Shown: positions 47,801-57,655 of the stretch, piece after piece
Position numbering within the stretch: position 1 is the stretch's first letter
Layout: each line of letters starts with the position of its first letter
Origin: Antedon mediterranea
Lineage: Eukaryota > Echinodermata > Crinoidea > Comatulida > Antedonidae
Length of the DNA stretch: 64,000 nt
NCBI RefSeq assembly: GCF_964355755.1
Contig: NC_092673.1
Span: 30,881,001 to 30,945,000 of the forward strand
Direction of reading: 5' to 3'
Translations under genes and position numbers: made by a program
The notes under the pieces: model-generated
The model's input: only the letters and a program-made list of their open reading frames with translations
What the model was told of the DNA's origin: nothing
Database searches by the model: none

Positions 47801-50800
47801 AGACAGTGTAACCGCTATTCGTGCGAATTGCCAACATGTGTCGTCCCGGAGGCAAGACACGCAACACTCAACCGACAAGTGGGTGATGTTGTAAACGAAG
47901 GAGAAACCTACACTGTAAAATGCGACAAAGGTTACAGACCAGTTGAAAAATATGAGGTAAGTTTGACCAAACTCTCTGCAAAATTACAATTTTGGAAACA
48001 ATTGACATGTTCTGTCACGTAACTGAAACATTCTAACGTTTTGTGAGAAATGGCCGATAATCTATAAGTTATTTTAACATTTATATTTTGGTTTATTTTA
48101 GATAATGTGTGTTAACGGGCAGTGGGAAGAACATCACGCAATGTGTAAGCCTGTTGACTGTGGTTTTCCTAGAATAACGTACGCAATCACGTCATGTCCA
48201 GAAGGAACACTCTATAATCGTACCTGCAATTTCAAGTGCACACCACCAGCAAAAATGCAAGGTACTCTTCATATACATATTTTGAGCATAATCTTTCTCA
48301 TTTAATTTTGTCTTTTATGTCTTTGTTTTAGTTTAGACACTAAAGCCATGTTTGAATTCCTTTACATAATCCTATATTTTCTATAATCTACATTAACTAT
48401 CATGAAATCTTGTCTCTTTTGCCCTTTAGGATCCGACAAGAGTATAACTTGTTTAGAAGATGGTGGATATTCTTTACCTAACTCATTCTGTCAACAGCAA
48501 TGCGAACCACCTCAAGTACCAGACAACTCGTTCCAAATACCAAATCAGCCGCTCTCTTATAACATCGGTAGCTACGTTATTTTTAGATGCAAAGCTGGAT
48601 ACCAAATAAAAGATAATCCAAAAGGGTAAGGATGCTTAATATTAATTTGTATACTTTTTGATATATTTTCTTAGGGCTGAATAAATAAACTTAATAGTAA
48701 CTTTGACAAATAATGTCAATGACGTCATATTACCCACAACTCATGATGTGTAATCCTTAAACGGCATGTATTGTCTCCGTCCGTCTTGTATGCAAATATT
48801 TTCTTCTTATTTGTTAGAACTCCAATATTGTGTTTAATATTATATACAAGGACACATGTAAAACAATTTAGGCTAACTTTTCTGAATTATGTTCCTTTTA
48901 TTAGCCGAAGAATTCGACTGAAATGCGGAGACGATCTTGAATGGTCCGGTTCATCATGTGTTCGTATAGAGTGCAGTCCACCTCCTGCCATATACCGAGG
49001 ATTGTACAATTGCAGTAATGGACGATACTTCCATAGCGAATGTAGAATTAATTGTCCAGATACGATCGATAGGGTTGTGAGTATTCTCAAATATTTTTGT
49101 AAAGCTACGTTCTCACGGAGTCAAGATTCGGTTCGGTGGCCGTAGAAACTCCCAAGCACACTAGAAAGCGGAAGAACGTATTACGCGTAATTTAAACAAT
49201 CTAGGGATATTAATTCAATTGCTTGTATGTTGCGTCCAATATATGTGCTTCATTATGTGAAAATCAAATAGCCAAACTTTAAAACTTAACTGACCTGATA
49301 ATTAACAATTGCTCTTTTGGTTTTTAGGCCACTGTGACGTGTTTGAAGAAAGGATGGGACCAGACTTGGGATGAGGCCTTTGCAGTTTGTCATCAACATA
49401 TGGAATCGCACCATTGTTCAGAACCTCAAAGCAGCAACGAAGTGGAATTCACATGCGATAGAAACCCATACGCCATCGGTAAGTTTGTCTTTTTTGTAGG
49501 GCCTAACTTACTTTGCCGCATAATGAATAAATATTATTGATAGCCCTTGTTTATATCCTTTTGAGAACTTTGGCGGAGAAACGATATTTATGACTATTAT
49601 AACTAAGCTTTTAGTCGGTCAATATACACTTATATAATGTAAAGGATGTGCTTATAGATGACACATTCTGCGATTAAATTAAAATAACTCAGGCCTATAT
49701 CATATTAAATTATTTAATTTGTTACAGGTACACATTGCGCAGCAGCCTGTAATGCATACGGTCATGAAGCGGTTGTAACTGATAATGGTGTGCCTACAAA
49801 CATGTGGAAATCGCAACCGAAATACATCGCCTGCACAGCTCAACGACAATGGTACCCAGACCCGTCAGTTGTCTCTTGTGTGAAAGGATGTCAAGAGGTA
49901 GGCTGCACTGAAGATAGTGTTCCAAACGGCACCAAACAGTTGAAACTTCTCCGTGAAAAGAAGTATAAACTTCATTATATGAAGTCTATTCGGAAAGCAC
50001 ATATGGACAAATTTCGACAATAATTGATGCTGATTCACTTTGCACCATTCTTAAATGTTTTATAATATTGCACACTTTCTTACTTTACTTAGTCTTTCTT
50101 CTGTAATGTTTACCTCAACTCTCCTGCACTTAACCAGTTTTAAAATATGAGATACCAACTTACAATATGTTCATTAATTTACCTTGTTTTACACTGATCA
50201 GAGAATTACTACGTTAGTTACTGTAACCGCACATGTATTTTATAAGCGGTTCGACTATGTTAGACCTCCTAAATGTCTACACTAAGTTTAACCATCCGTA
50301 TCAAACAAGGCCTAGTAAAAGTAGTTTATATGGATTTGAAAATTACCAATGTTGCACCCTATCTTGATGTTCTAACTGTAACGTACTTTTTGTTTATGAT
50401 GTGTATGACTAACAATGATAATTAGGTTAACTACTTTAGTGACGAGTTTAAGTATATAAACAAAATTGTAGAAAGCAATACATGTTTCGTTAAATCCTTA
50501 TCCAGAATTAACCTAATATTTGTAGACCTATTTGACATGATTTTAACGTGGTTTTACTCAATGAGTAATTAAACCTAATTATATGTTGATATTACATTTT
50601 ATTGTTGTTATACCTTATCTTATAGCGCACATTTCAATGTCAAAGGTTAAATATACAAACAAACAAATGGCACGTGATTATAAGTTATTCGTTTGTTTGT
50701 TTGTGTATAACCTAATTTATACTATAATATTACTTTTTCTAAGCGAAGTGTTCATACTTATTAAAAATAGTTTTGATGATTTTAACATTTTATCTTTGTA

Positions 50801-51144
50801 TTTGTTTCACTGTTTTGTTAATATTGCACCATGGTTACATAATATATGTTTATATAAACACTTTCAAGTAAATTCTGTGTAACTTTTGTTATTGTGTTTA
50901 GTGAAACATCTTCTATAAGTTTATAACTATTTTTCCTTTTAATTTTGTCTTGCAGGATTTTGTCCGAGACGGTTTTTGCGACGGAGTCAACAACAGAGCC
51001 TATTGTAACTGGGACGGTGGAGATTGTTGTGAGTCGACTGCAATTGATAATAAAGTCACGACTTTCCTACCGAATTGTAAAGCTGAATGCAAGTGCCTCG
51101 ACCCTAACGCTGACGAGAACATACAAAAACCAGAGAATGTTTAG
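35843..51144 (+). CDS. PAPPA: Pappalysin (PAPP-A/PAPP-A2-like metalloproteinase), 18 exons, 1546 aa
   Basis: Exons: 35843-36176, 42235-43297, 43973-44118, 44330-44626, 44909-45220, 45458-45908, 46023-46151, 46500-46585, 46700-46899, 47065-47145, 47290-47407, 47571-47956, 48102-48261, 48430-48625, 48905-49076, 49328-49478, 49728-49897, 50956-51144; all joins keep frame. Order of parts: signal peptide (FFFCVLLLVVVGLVLI), furin-type RTKR near residue 46, laminin-G-like domain, two Lin12-Notch repeats (CDPLC, GNDGGDC; GNGRCDSNC), zinc site HEVGHSLGLWH (residues 535-545), Met-turn YMSYA (609), sushi-type modules (~1130-1470) and a third LNR (1485 on, YCNWDGGDCC). Vertebrate relatives are secreted proteases that cut IGF-binding proteins and release IGF. 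All catalytic residues are intact. PAPP-A and PAPP-A2 cannot be told apart here. AATAAA at 51852. Confidence 0.96.
36752..37333. mobile_element. Three abutting family-B MITEs forming a ~580-bp compound palindrome
   Basis: Copies at 36752-36934, 36936-37149 and 37151-37333 abut with almost no gap. The first and third are inverted copies of each other over nearly their whole length (for example AAGCGTTTTAACCAATGAGA and its complement at about 37264-37285). The middle one is itself palindromic. It lies in pappalysin intron 1. Confidence 0.9.
37344..37880. repeat. Degenerate ~105-160-bp tandem repeat
   Basis: The phrase (T/A)GTGTAGACC(T/A)(G/T)CATGTGTTATA, then TTTAACGTAG(A)TAGTGATGTCAT and AATATTATATATCGGGCAAT recurs at about 37354, 37515, 37626, 37730 and 37841. 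It begins where the compound palindrome ends. Confidence 0.6.
38884..39004. mobile_element. MITE family A
   Basis: AAGCTCTGTTTACACTATCAAAC and GTTTGATAGTCAATACAGAGC ends, CArG box CCATATATGG; pappalysin intron 1. Confidence 0.85.
39005..40811. other. Pappalysin intron 1, middle part
   Basis: AT-rich, no exon-like frame. One GC-rich island at 39468-39565 contains GGTAGGGACCCTGACGGG and GGGGTCCCG, which can pair; its nature is unknown. Confidence 0.4.
40812..40956. mobile_element. MITE family A
   Basis: AAAGCTCTGTCTACACTATC and GATAGTGTAAACAGAGCTTT ends; pappalysin intron 1. Confidence 0.9.
43464..43945. mobile_element. ~480-bp inverted repeat in pappalysin intron 2
   Basis: The outer arms AATTCATTTGAATT and ACTCATTTGAATTACTT, then TACATACAATATG-type, AATTAGCATAATAAAACAAGG and ATCATATGGCAAG, all reappear inverted on the other side. 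The centre is CAGAACGGTG...CACCGTTCTG at 43632-43679. Confidence 0.8.
45239..45358. mobile_element. MITE family A, diverged
   Basis: AAGCTCCGTCTACACTAGTTTGACA at the left and CATATAAAACTTTACAGG at the right, CArG box CCATATATGG in the core; pappalysin intron 5. Confidence 0.75.
46225..46330 (+). mobile_element. tRNA-like SINE fragment
   Basis: GTCGACTGGTTAGGACACTTGGC resembles an A-box region and GGTACGATCTCG a decayed B box, spaced as in a tRNA gene. Mutations make it unlikely to be a working tRNA. Pappalysin intron 7. Confidence 0.4.
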
Positions 51145-52577
51145 ATTATTTATATTTTATTACTCTAATATTGTTTTTTTTTTTAATTTATCAATCAATT
51201 GAAATCATATTAAAACATTTTAGAAGGTGTATACGCTGTGATAATTATTAACTATTTATAAAGCAAACATTTTTATTTTGTGTATAGATCATTATGCTAT
51301 AAAGTATCTTATCATTTAATTTATTTTGGGCCTACACGACAATATACACCATTATTTTTAAACGTAATATTGTATAGTCAAATCAAGGAGGAGTGAAATT
51401 CCATTCCATTTTAAGATGTTTTTAAACTGTAATTTCACTATTCCCTGGTAAAATGTATCATAAGTGCAATGAGTCATATTTTTGTATTTCAGATTTCTAA
51501 TTCGACTCATTACTTTTTTTATAAAGGAAATGTAACATTTTCATTGACGCGTGCCCAACAAATGGGTGTAAAGTAATATATAGTTTCTAATTATCATTTT
51601 TATGAATTTTAAGTGGATGAATAAATAAGTTCTTGTTATTTACACTTGGCTGATTAATTTAGGGCGAATCTCTATTTCATAAATCAACCCAGTGTAAAGA
51701 TGTATAGGCTGCACAAGGTGATGACCAATATGACTTTATGTTAAGTTTGTCTAGAGTTGATTATATCAATGAAAACAAATTTTGTATATAATTTATGTAA
51801 AGTTGATTGTAAATGAATTTCTATATGTGATGTCGTTTTTAAAACAACACAAATAAAACTATTTTAACGAGTAAATGAATGTTATTGCTGCTTTTGTCTG
51901 AGAATGAAATAATTATAATGAAATTTATAGCTTAAGGCTCTGTTCACACTATCACACTAGTTTGACAAAAAAGGTGTGTGGTGTGCCCAACTATAATAGT
52001 TTTATGACGTCATCGTGTTCATATATGGGCACATTACATTTCGTTATCACATAAACTTTTATAGTGTAGACAGAGCTTTAGGTTTAACCAAAATGAGATT
52101 GATATTGAAAAATTAAAACAGATTGGTTTTGGTTTGATTAGACTTCTTCTCATCATTCTGGTTTTGTACATGTATTGTTATAATCAAAAGAAGTTTAGCA
52201 CCAGTGGACAAAAGACGTTTTGACACATTAGGTATGTGGGTGTTAAATGGTTTCTGTAAAGATAATATAGAAAGTAAACAAAGAAACTCATTATCACCTA
52301 CATAACACTAAATGGTATTGTTGCGTATTTGGCATTCCTTGCTTTTTCTTTTCACCGCCCAATCCTCATCACCTTTGCATGGTGGATTGATGAAGGAAAG
52401 AATGTTGCACAATTAAGAGTTATTTTTTATTATTTTATCTGTTTGGTTTGACTTTAATAAACTTAATGTGCACTACAACTTTATAATCCTCTCTTTTAAA
52501 AACATACCACAGAATAATTGAGTTCACACGCGAGTATCCCGCGTGTATAGTTAAGTATTGTACACTAATACTGGAGT
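51145..52577. other. Pappalysin 3' UTR and convergent spacer
   Basis: AAATAAAACT at 51851 is the probable pappalysin polyadenylation signal. The complement of TTTATT at 52426-52431 may serve the IgGFc-binding gene on the other strand. A MITE lies between them. Confidence 0.5.
51933..52081. mobile_element. MITE family A
   Basis: AAGGCTCTGTTCACACTATCACAC and CTTTTATAGTGTAGACAGAGC ends; the core here has TGACGTCA, and the CArG box is mutated to TCATATATGG. Confidence 0.85.
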
Positions 52578-54325
52578 TTACATCCAAGCATGTTTAAGTT
52601 TGTTGGATATTTTGCGTGACTTTGGTGGAACATGCCCTCTTTGGGATGACAAACATTTACAATAGTACGTCACTGCGCATGTGCAAATCACAATCACTGC
52701 GATTGCAAGTGTAATGGCCATGCTGTACACGAATAAACATGGTAGGGAAAATAGTTCTTTTTTACATAATTTATTAAGTTTGTCCTTATTTGCTGGGACA
52801 GTATCATTGTATAGTTGTTGCTGTATCGTAGGGTTAGGTGTGTTAAATGTTACAGTTGGATTTACAGTACGTTTTTTAGTAGATACTCTTGATATAAATC
52901 TTGTAAACGAATTAGATGTTGTTGATGATAGCGCCGCTAACGTCGATTGTAGATTGGGTGATACCGTATGGGGCGCTCTTGTAATATATGTTGATGGTAC
53001 TAAAAAATTAGACAATGCAGTCATTGTTTGTGCTTTTATCGTCGTAGACTCCCTACTCTCCAAATCAATAAATTTTCCAAGATATGAAAAAGATATTACA
53101 TCACTATATCCATATATAATTACACTAAACTGCGCACGCGTACCAATACGTGTAGTAATATGTACGGTGGACCATGTTGACGGAACAAACAATTTGCAGT
53201 AATTTTCAAAAAGATAAGGTTTTTCAATAAATTGAATATCAAGATCTCTATAGAATAGGAGAACGTTTCCATTTAATAATATATGTTGTATATTGTTGCA
53301 CGGAGATACGATTTCTATAAATCGATTTGTGTCGTGGACTGTTGAAGAATAAAACATTGGAACTGTAACGGGTCTACTGTCAAACGACGCCAGTGATGGT
53401 CGCACACACATCGCAGGTCCACCTAATATATTTTCTGAGATATATTTCGCCCTGTATTGCACGGTCATAATCGTGTTAGATGATTCTATCCATGCATATT
53501 CTCTATTAGTCAAGACTATCTCGTGAAATTCGCCTTCGTCAATAGTAACAGTTGTTTTGCTGACCGACGTTGTTATTGTTACCGTTGTATTATTCTCCTT
53601 TGAGAATATTCGAAACAAGTCGCTAGTTTTATACGACGACGAAAGGAAAAAGCTCGAACCCCAAAGTTCAGTTGGCGGCAGTTGTTCTACTAGATGGTTG
53701 CAATAAGTTCCGTTGGCTGATACGGTGACGCACTTACTTCCCGCCATTACGGCGATTGGTTTTGAAGATGTTATTATGCTTCCCGACAAATCCAACTCAC
53801 TCTGAAATTGGGCTGCCTGAAACCTCCCAATAGTGATGTTTAAATAATCATCAGCGTTTATATATTTGTTCTCGAACGATATTCCGACTTTGGCACGAAT
53901 GCTTACCGTCGTATCATCTGTGGAAGCCATTATCAATACCTCTGATTCCGTGTACGAAGCCACATAATATCTACATCCCAGAGTCTCGATTGGTAAACCA
54001 AGAAACCCGTCTAAATATTGGGAATTATAGCTGCTTATGCCAAACACACGAATTTCGGCAACAGAACGTATTTCAATTCCTGTGAAACCCAAGCGAGAGC
54101 CGGAAATTACAAGACTGCTGGGAAGGTAAACTGTCTCTGTTACGTCATTTTGGATGACAGATATTTCGAATAATGAAGACGTAACGTTGATAATATTTGG
54201 TAATACATTTTGTCTGCTCTCCGTGTTTTCTATAACGAATGTCAAAGCCAGTGGCACATAATTCAGTCCATTATCCATGAAACCGATAATAAATTTTCTG
54301 TTCACTGCTGAAACTTCCCTGGAAT
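52578..54325 (-). CDS. Membrane-anchored IgGFc-binding-domain protein (main exon)
   Basis: One long exon encodes 582 residues; it opens with an acceptor TTATTCAG at 54326 and needs one base from an upstream exon. The N-terminal ~430 residues match the IgGFc-binding N-terminal domain family: FIIGFMDN at the start, CVTVSANGTYCNHLVEQLPP with WGSSFFLSSSY in the middle, and DTNRFIEIVSP later. A Ser/Thr-rich stalk of ~70 residues follows, then a membrane helix (FVYSMAITLAIAVIVICTCA) and a short basic tail. In FCGBP the domain sits on a secreted mucus protein with von Willebrand D domains; here it is alone on a membrane anchor. A role at mucosal or coelomic surfaces is inference. The in-frame GTG at 54305 is not the true start. 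Confidence 0.87.
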
Positions 54326-54446
54326 CTGAATAAAGAAAGATGGTAGTTTATTATAAATACAACACCATAGAACCCGACAATTAATATGGGTAATTAATAT
54401 GGCAAATCCTGATGGATTTTCCGGCCATAGTTGTGAAAATGTCCCC

Positions 54447-54660
54447 TTAAAGGCTCTTTCACACCTGTTCCGGCACGGTTCCAGTCCGGCGAATTGAACA
54501 TCAATGTTTTGTTTTTGCGATGCTCCAGGCGGCTGCGCCAATTGATATGCGCGTAGCCGCGTGAAAACAAAACATAGGTGTCTCCTAAACAGGAGTGTCC
54601 ATTGAATAGGATTGTTAAATTGAATAGGAGTGTCCCCTAAATAAAAGTGTCTCAAAAGAG
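54447..54660. mobile_element. Possible MITE left end (GGCTCTTTCACACCTG)
   Basis: AAAGGCTCTTTCACACCTGTTCCGG resembles the terminal style of the other palindromic elements in the window. GCGGCTGCGCC and GCGTAGCCGCG inside can partly pair. No clear right end, so this is tentative. It lies in intron 1 of the IgGFc-binding gene. Confidence 0.3.
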
Positions 54661-55079
54661 TTTTACTGCACAGAATTGCACAATATCGGTAGGCCTAGGT
54701 CGACTATAAGATACCGTAAAATAATAAACTCAAATGACGCGCCAATTAAACTCGCAATAATAATTTTAATTAATCTCTCTAGATGACGTCATGTTCTTTC
54801 CAATGACGATGAATACAGTTAATCTAATTGGTACCAGTTCTACGATTACTCTAATTAATACAATTTAATCGTTTCCAGAAAAAATATTTAATGAAATAAT
54901 TAAAACTAAATAAGAAATTGTAACCGTATAAGCATTATTTCTGTATTTCGGTTAAGTACCGTACATCCTGTCCAAATTCTAGTTTGACGACCAATACAGA
55001 TTATCCTATCAAATTTAATTTTATCAGAAGGACAATCGTATAAAATCACTGGAACTGCAAGTAGTGTATCTGCTTAATT

Positions 55080-55493
55080 ATACTGTAAAAATAGTGTTTA
55101 GATCTTAAACATCTATTTTGTACCCACCTTTTCCACACATTTAGCTTTTAAACATGTTTAGCGTGTTTAAAACCTAAACGTGTTTATAACTACATGTTGT
55201 TTGCTCGTTTAGCATTCAAGATTATGTTCAGTCAACATGTTTAGCTACGTGTTTAGCATTGCATGCATATGATTATACTGTTGCAGACGAAAGCTCCACA
55301 CACACCATGTCAAATTAAACAGGTTAAAAACCTAAACGTGTCTTTATATTGCTCCACATGTTTATCAATCAATCAATGTGTTGAGTTGGATACATACTAC
55401 ATGTTTAGAATGTATTTAGAACCTAAACATGTTCATATCTAAAAAGTGGGTACAAAATGAAGGTTTAAGATCTAAACACTATTTTTACAGTGA
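55080..55493. mobile_element. ~410-bp palindromic element with TTTAG/CTAAA arrays
   Basis: ACTGTAAAAATAGTGTTTAG...AAACATC at the left pairs with CTAAACACTATTTTTACAGT at the right. Inside, TGTTTAG and CCTAAAC(A/G)TGTTTA strings recur many times on both strands. Confidence 0.85.
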
Positions 55494-56325
55494 TATATTT
55501 TCCATTATCTAATCACATATATTATGATGATGACATTTAAAGTGAATTATATAATTATAGGTATAACATTGCAGTATTGAGATACGAGATACGTGTTATC
55601 TTTATCACTAACACCACTTGGCAAGTATTACATCAGAGACATTACACGAGTCATTATAGTTACCCATTTAGTGGGAATTTAACAGTAGGATCTACTGAAA
55701 TGCTATTCACACTCAAAATAAATAACACTGACTAGTAAGTAAGAAAGTGGGCAATTATCACATCGGATTTACGTGACAATTTATGACCCACTGGTTTATG
55801 GGCAGCTATTTTAGCCGACATCTATCAGTAGTCCCTACTTTAAAACTATTTCTGAAGTAAGTAAGTTAGCCATAATATAATCACATCGAAAATACGGGTC
55901 AGTATGAGCAGCTTTTAACAGTAGGCCCTTCTGAAAAAAAAAGAGTTATTTACAAGTATTAACATAACGACAAAAAACACTATGTACATACACAATAATA
56001 ATGTCAAGTAATCTGAACTAAAGGTCATTATGGGCAGCTGTTTTGCTGAAATTAACAGTATCATTTCAGTATAAAGGCCCAGTTAAATCCAAACTTAAAA
56101 TGTGTACCCATCATGACTCGTATAATTTCCGATGTATGTAATAATTGCTAAGTGGCGTTAAATATAACATGTACTATATCTCATATCTCATACTAAAGCT
56201 ATTCATAGCTTACGAAGAATAACATAGTGTACATCAATAATGTATCAAGTATTGCATAAGAAATACTAGTCATTGGGCAGCTATTTTAACTAAAATGTAA
56301 CAGTTGCCACGCTATTACTACTTAC
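55494..56325. other. Non-coding stretch, intron of the IgGFc-binding gene
   Basis: AT-rich. The phrases GGGCAGCTATTTTA, AACAGTAGG and GGGCAGCT(G)TTTT recur about every 130-240 bp (55801, 55910, 56033, 56276), so an old tandem repeat is likely. No gene seen. Confidence 0.4.
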
Positions 56326-56392
56326 CAAACTTGCAGAAAGAACAACTATGAGCTTGTAACACTAAACACATAAACTTTACTAGTGTTTGCAT
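56326..56392 (-). CDS. Candidate first exon of the IgGFc-binding gene (signal peptide)
   Basis: On the minus strand ATG at 56392 opens MQTLVKFMCLVLQAHSCSFC and a GTTTG|GTAAGT donor follows at 56326, in the phase needed by the main exon at 54325. Joined, the protein would be 604 aa. The hydrophobic core is modest and other exons are possible. Confidence 0.45.
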
Positions 56393-56432
56393 GCTTAGTG
56401 ATCTTTCTTCTTTTATTCTGGTAGATAGTTAT

Positions 56433-56548
56433 CTACGTCGTCTAGAGAAATTGCTACTAAAAGGTTTTATGTCCGATGAGGACTACTTAGAAACCAATCT
56501 ACCCCCTGCTTTGATCGTGTATACGATTCGAAGCCCAATAGAAAGTTG
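56433..56548 (+). other. Short coding-like stretch of unknown origin
   Basis: After a pyrimidine tract and GGTAG, an open stretch reads SYLRRLEKLLLKGFMSDEDY and so on for about 40 codons to a TGA. It has an amphipathic, exon-like composition but no partner exon was found. It may be a decayed element or a terminal exon. Confidence 0.25.
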
Positions 56549-57361
56549 AGCCATCAATAAATAAACGTAACAGAGGCAAAATCGGATCGTTCCGTAACAT
56601 TCTGTACTCTGTATAGATTGAGTAACGAATTTGGCCTGAGGCTTTACTCGGATACCGTACATTATTCGTCGCGTGCCGCCTTAATAAGTTTATCCTTTAG
56701 TTGTTAAACGCATCTCGCTTTCGTGGCTTGGGTTTTAAATTTTCAAATGAAAAACAATACATTGAATTATTTTTTAAGGCTTTTATTGTTTCATTTTATT
56801 ATACATATACGCTGACGAAATTATGGTTATTGTTAATGGTACCAGTTTCCTCTATCATCATCGTTATGTTTGTTGTCTTCTCGATGAGTCTAAGTAAATC
56901 TATCCGAAGTTTTTAGTTGGTCCGTTTAAAATTCAGCTTTTGAATAGTAACACAGTTATTTCTAGTTTTACACACAAAAAATGAAAGATCAAACTTCTAA
57001 ATAAATCATAATTTTATTTTGCGAGCTATAATTTGAAAAATTACAATACAAATTAGACACACAAGTTAATACACACTAATATTCAAATGAGTTACACTAC
57101 AGAGTGGTGTCCGTTCAATTTAAAGCAATTCACACTATTATTAGCAATTCCAAACGCAAGCGTACATTTTACGGCCATAAAAACGTCTTACAGGTATCAG
57201 ATTATGGGGAAACTTCGACATGTAATTTTCAAAATAGGCGACTATAATTGGCACTTTAAAGCACGAAGACATTTTTGTTTAAACATCATTATTATGTTTT
57301 TCTATAATTTCTCTGGAGTCACGTGTAGCATAGTGGTTGTGTGGATGTAACAGTCCCATTC

Positions 57362-57655
57362 GTTACTTGATTGCGTCAAAGTTACTTAATTGCTTCAAAC
57401 TTGATTGCGTCAAAAGTTATTTGATTGCGTCAAAAGGTATTTGATTGCGTCAAAAGGTATTTGATTGCGTCAAGAGTTATTGGATTGCCTCAAAGGGTAT
57501 TTGATTGCGTCAAAAGTTATTTGATTGCGGCAAAAGTTATTTGATTTCGTTAAAGTTAGGCCTACCTGATTTCGTTAAAGTTACTTGATTTCGTCAAAGT
57601 TACTCGAATTCGTCGAAGTTACTTTTTGCGTCAACATTACTTGATTGCGTCAACG
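57362..57655. repeat. 19-20-bp minisatellite (TTACTTGATTGCGTCAAA)
   Basis: About 15 units of GTTA(C/T)TTGATTGCGTCAAA, drifting toward GATTTCGTTAAAGTT in the right half. Its right edge overlaps the 3' end of the GPCR reading frame. Confidence 0.9.

Noticed and set aside
50583-50882. Hydrophobic 99-codon frame in the last pappalysin intron
   Set aside because: AT-rich, Phe/Leu/Ile-heavy translation typical of intron sequence; no start context or splice partner.
52681-53202. Open frame of 173 codons on the plus strand
   Set aside because: Antisense shadow of the IgGFc-binding-domain exon, which has clear homology on the minus strand.
54302-54655. Minus-strand frame just upstream of the IgGFc-binding exon
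   Set aside because: It is out of phase with the exon, crosses the splice acceptor at 54326 and shows no signal peptide of its own.
57362-57655. Possible CRISPR-like or satellite centromeric array
   Set aside because: A 19-20-bp unit with no spacers and under 300 bp in total; a local minisatellite.
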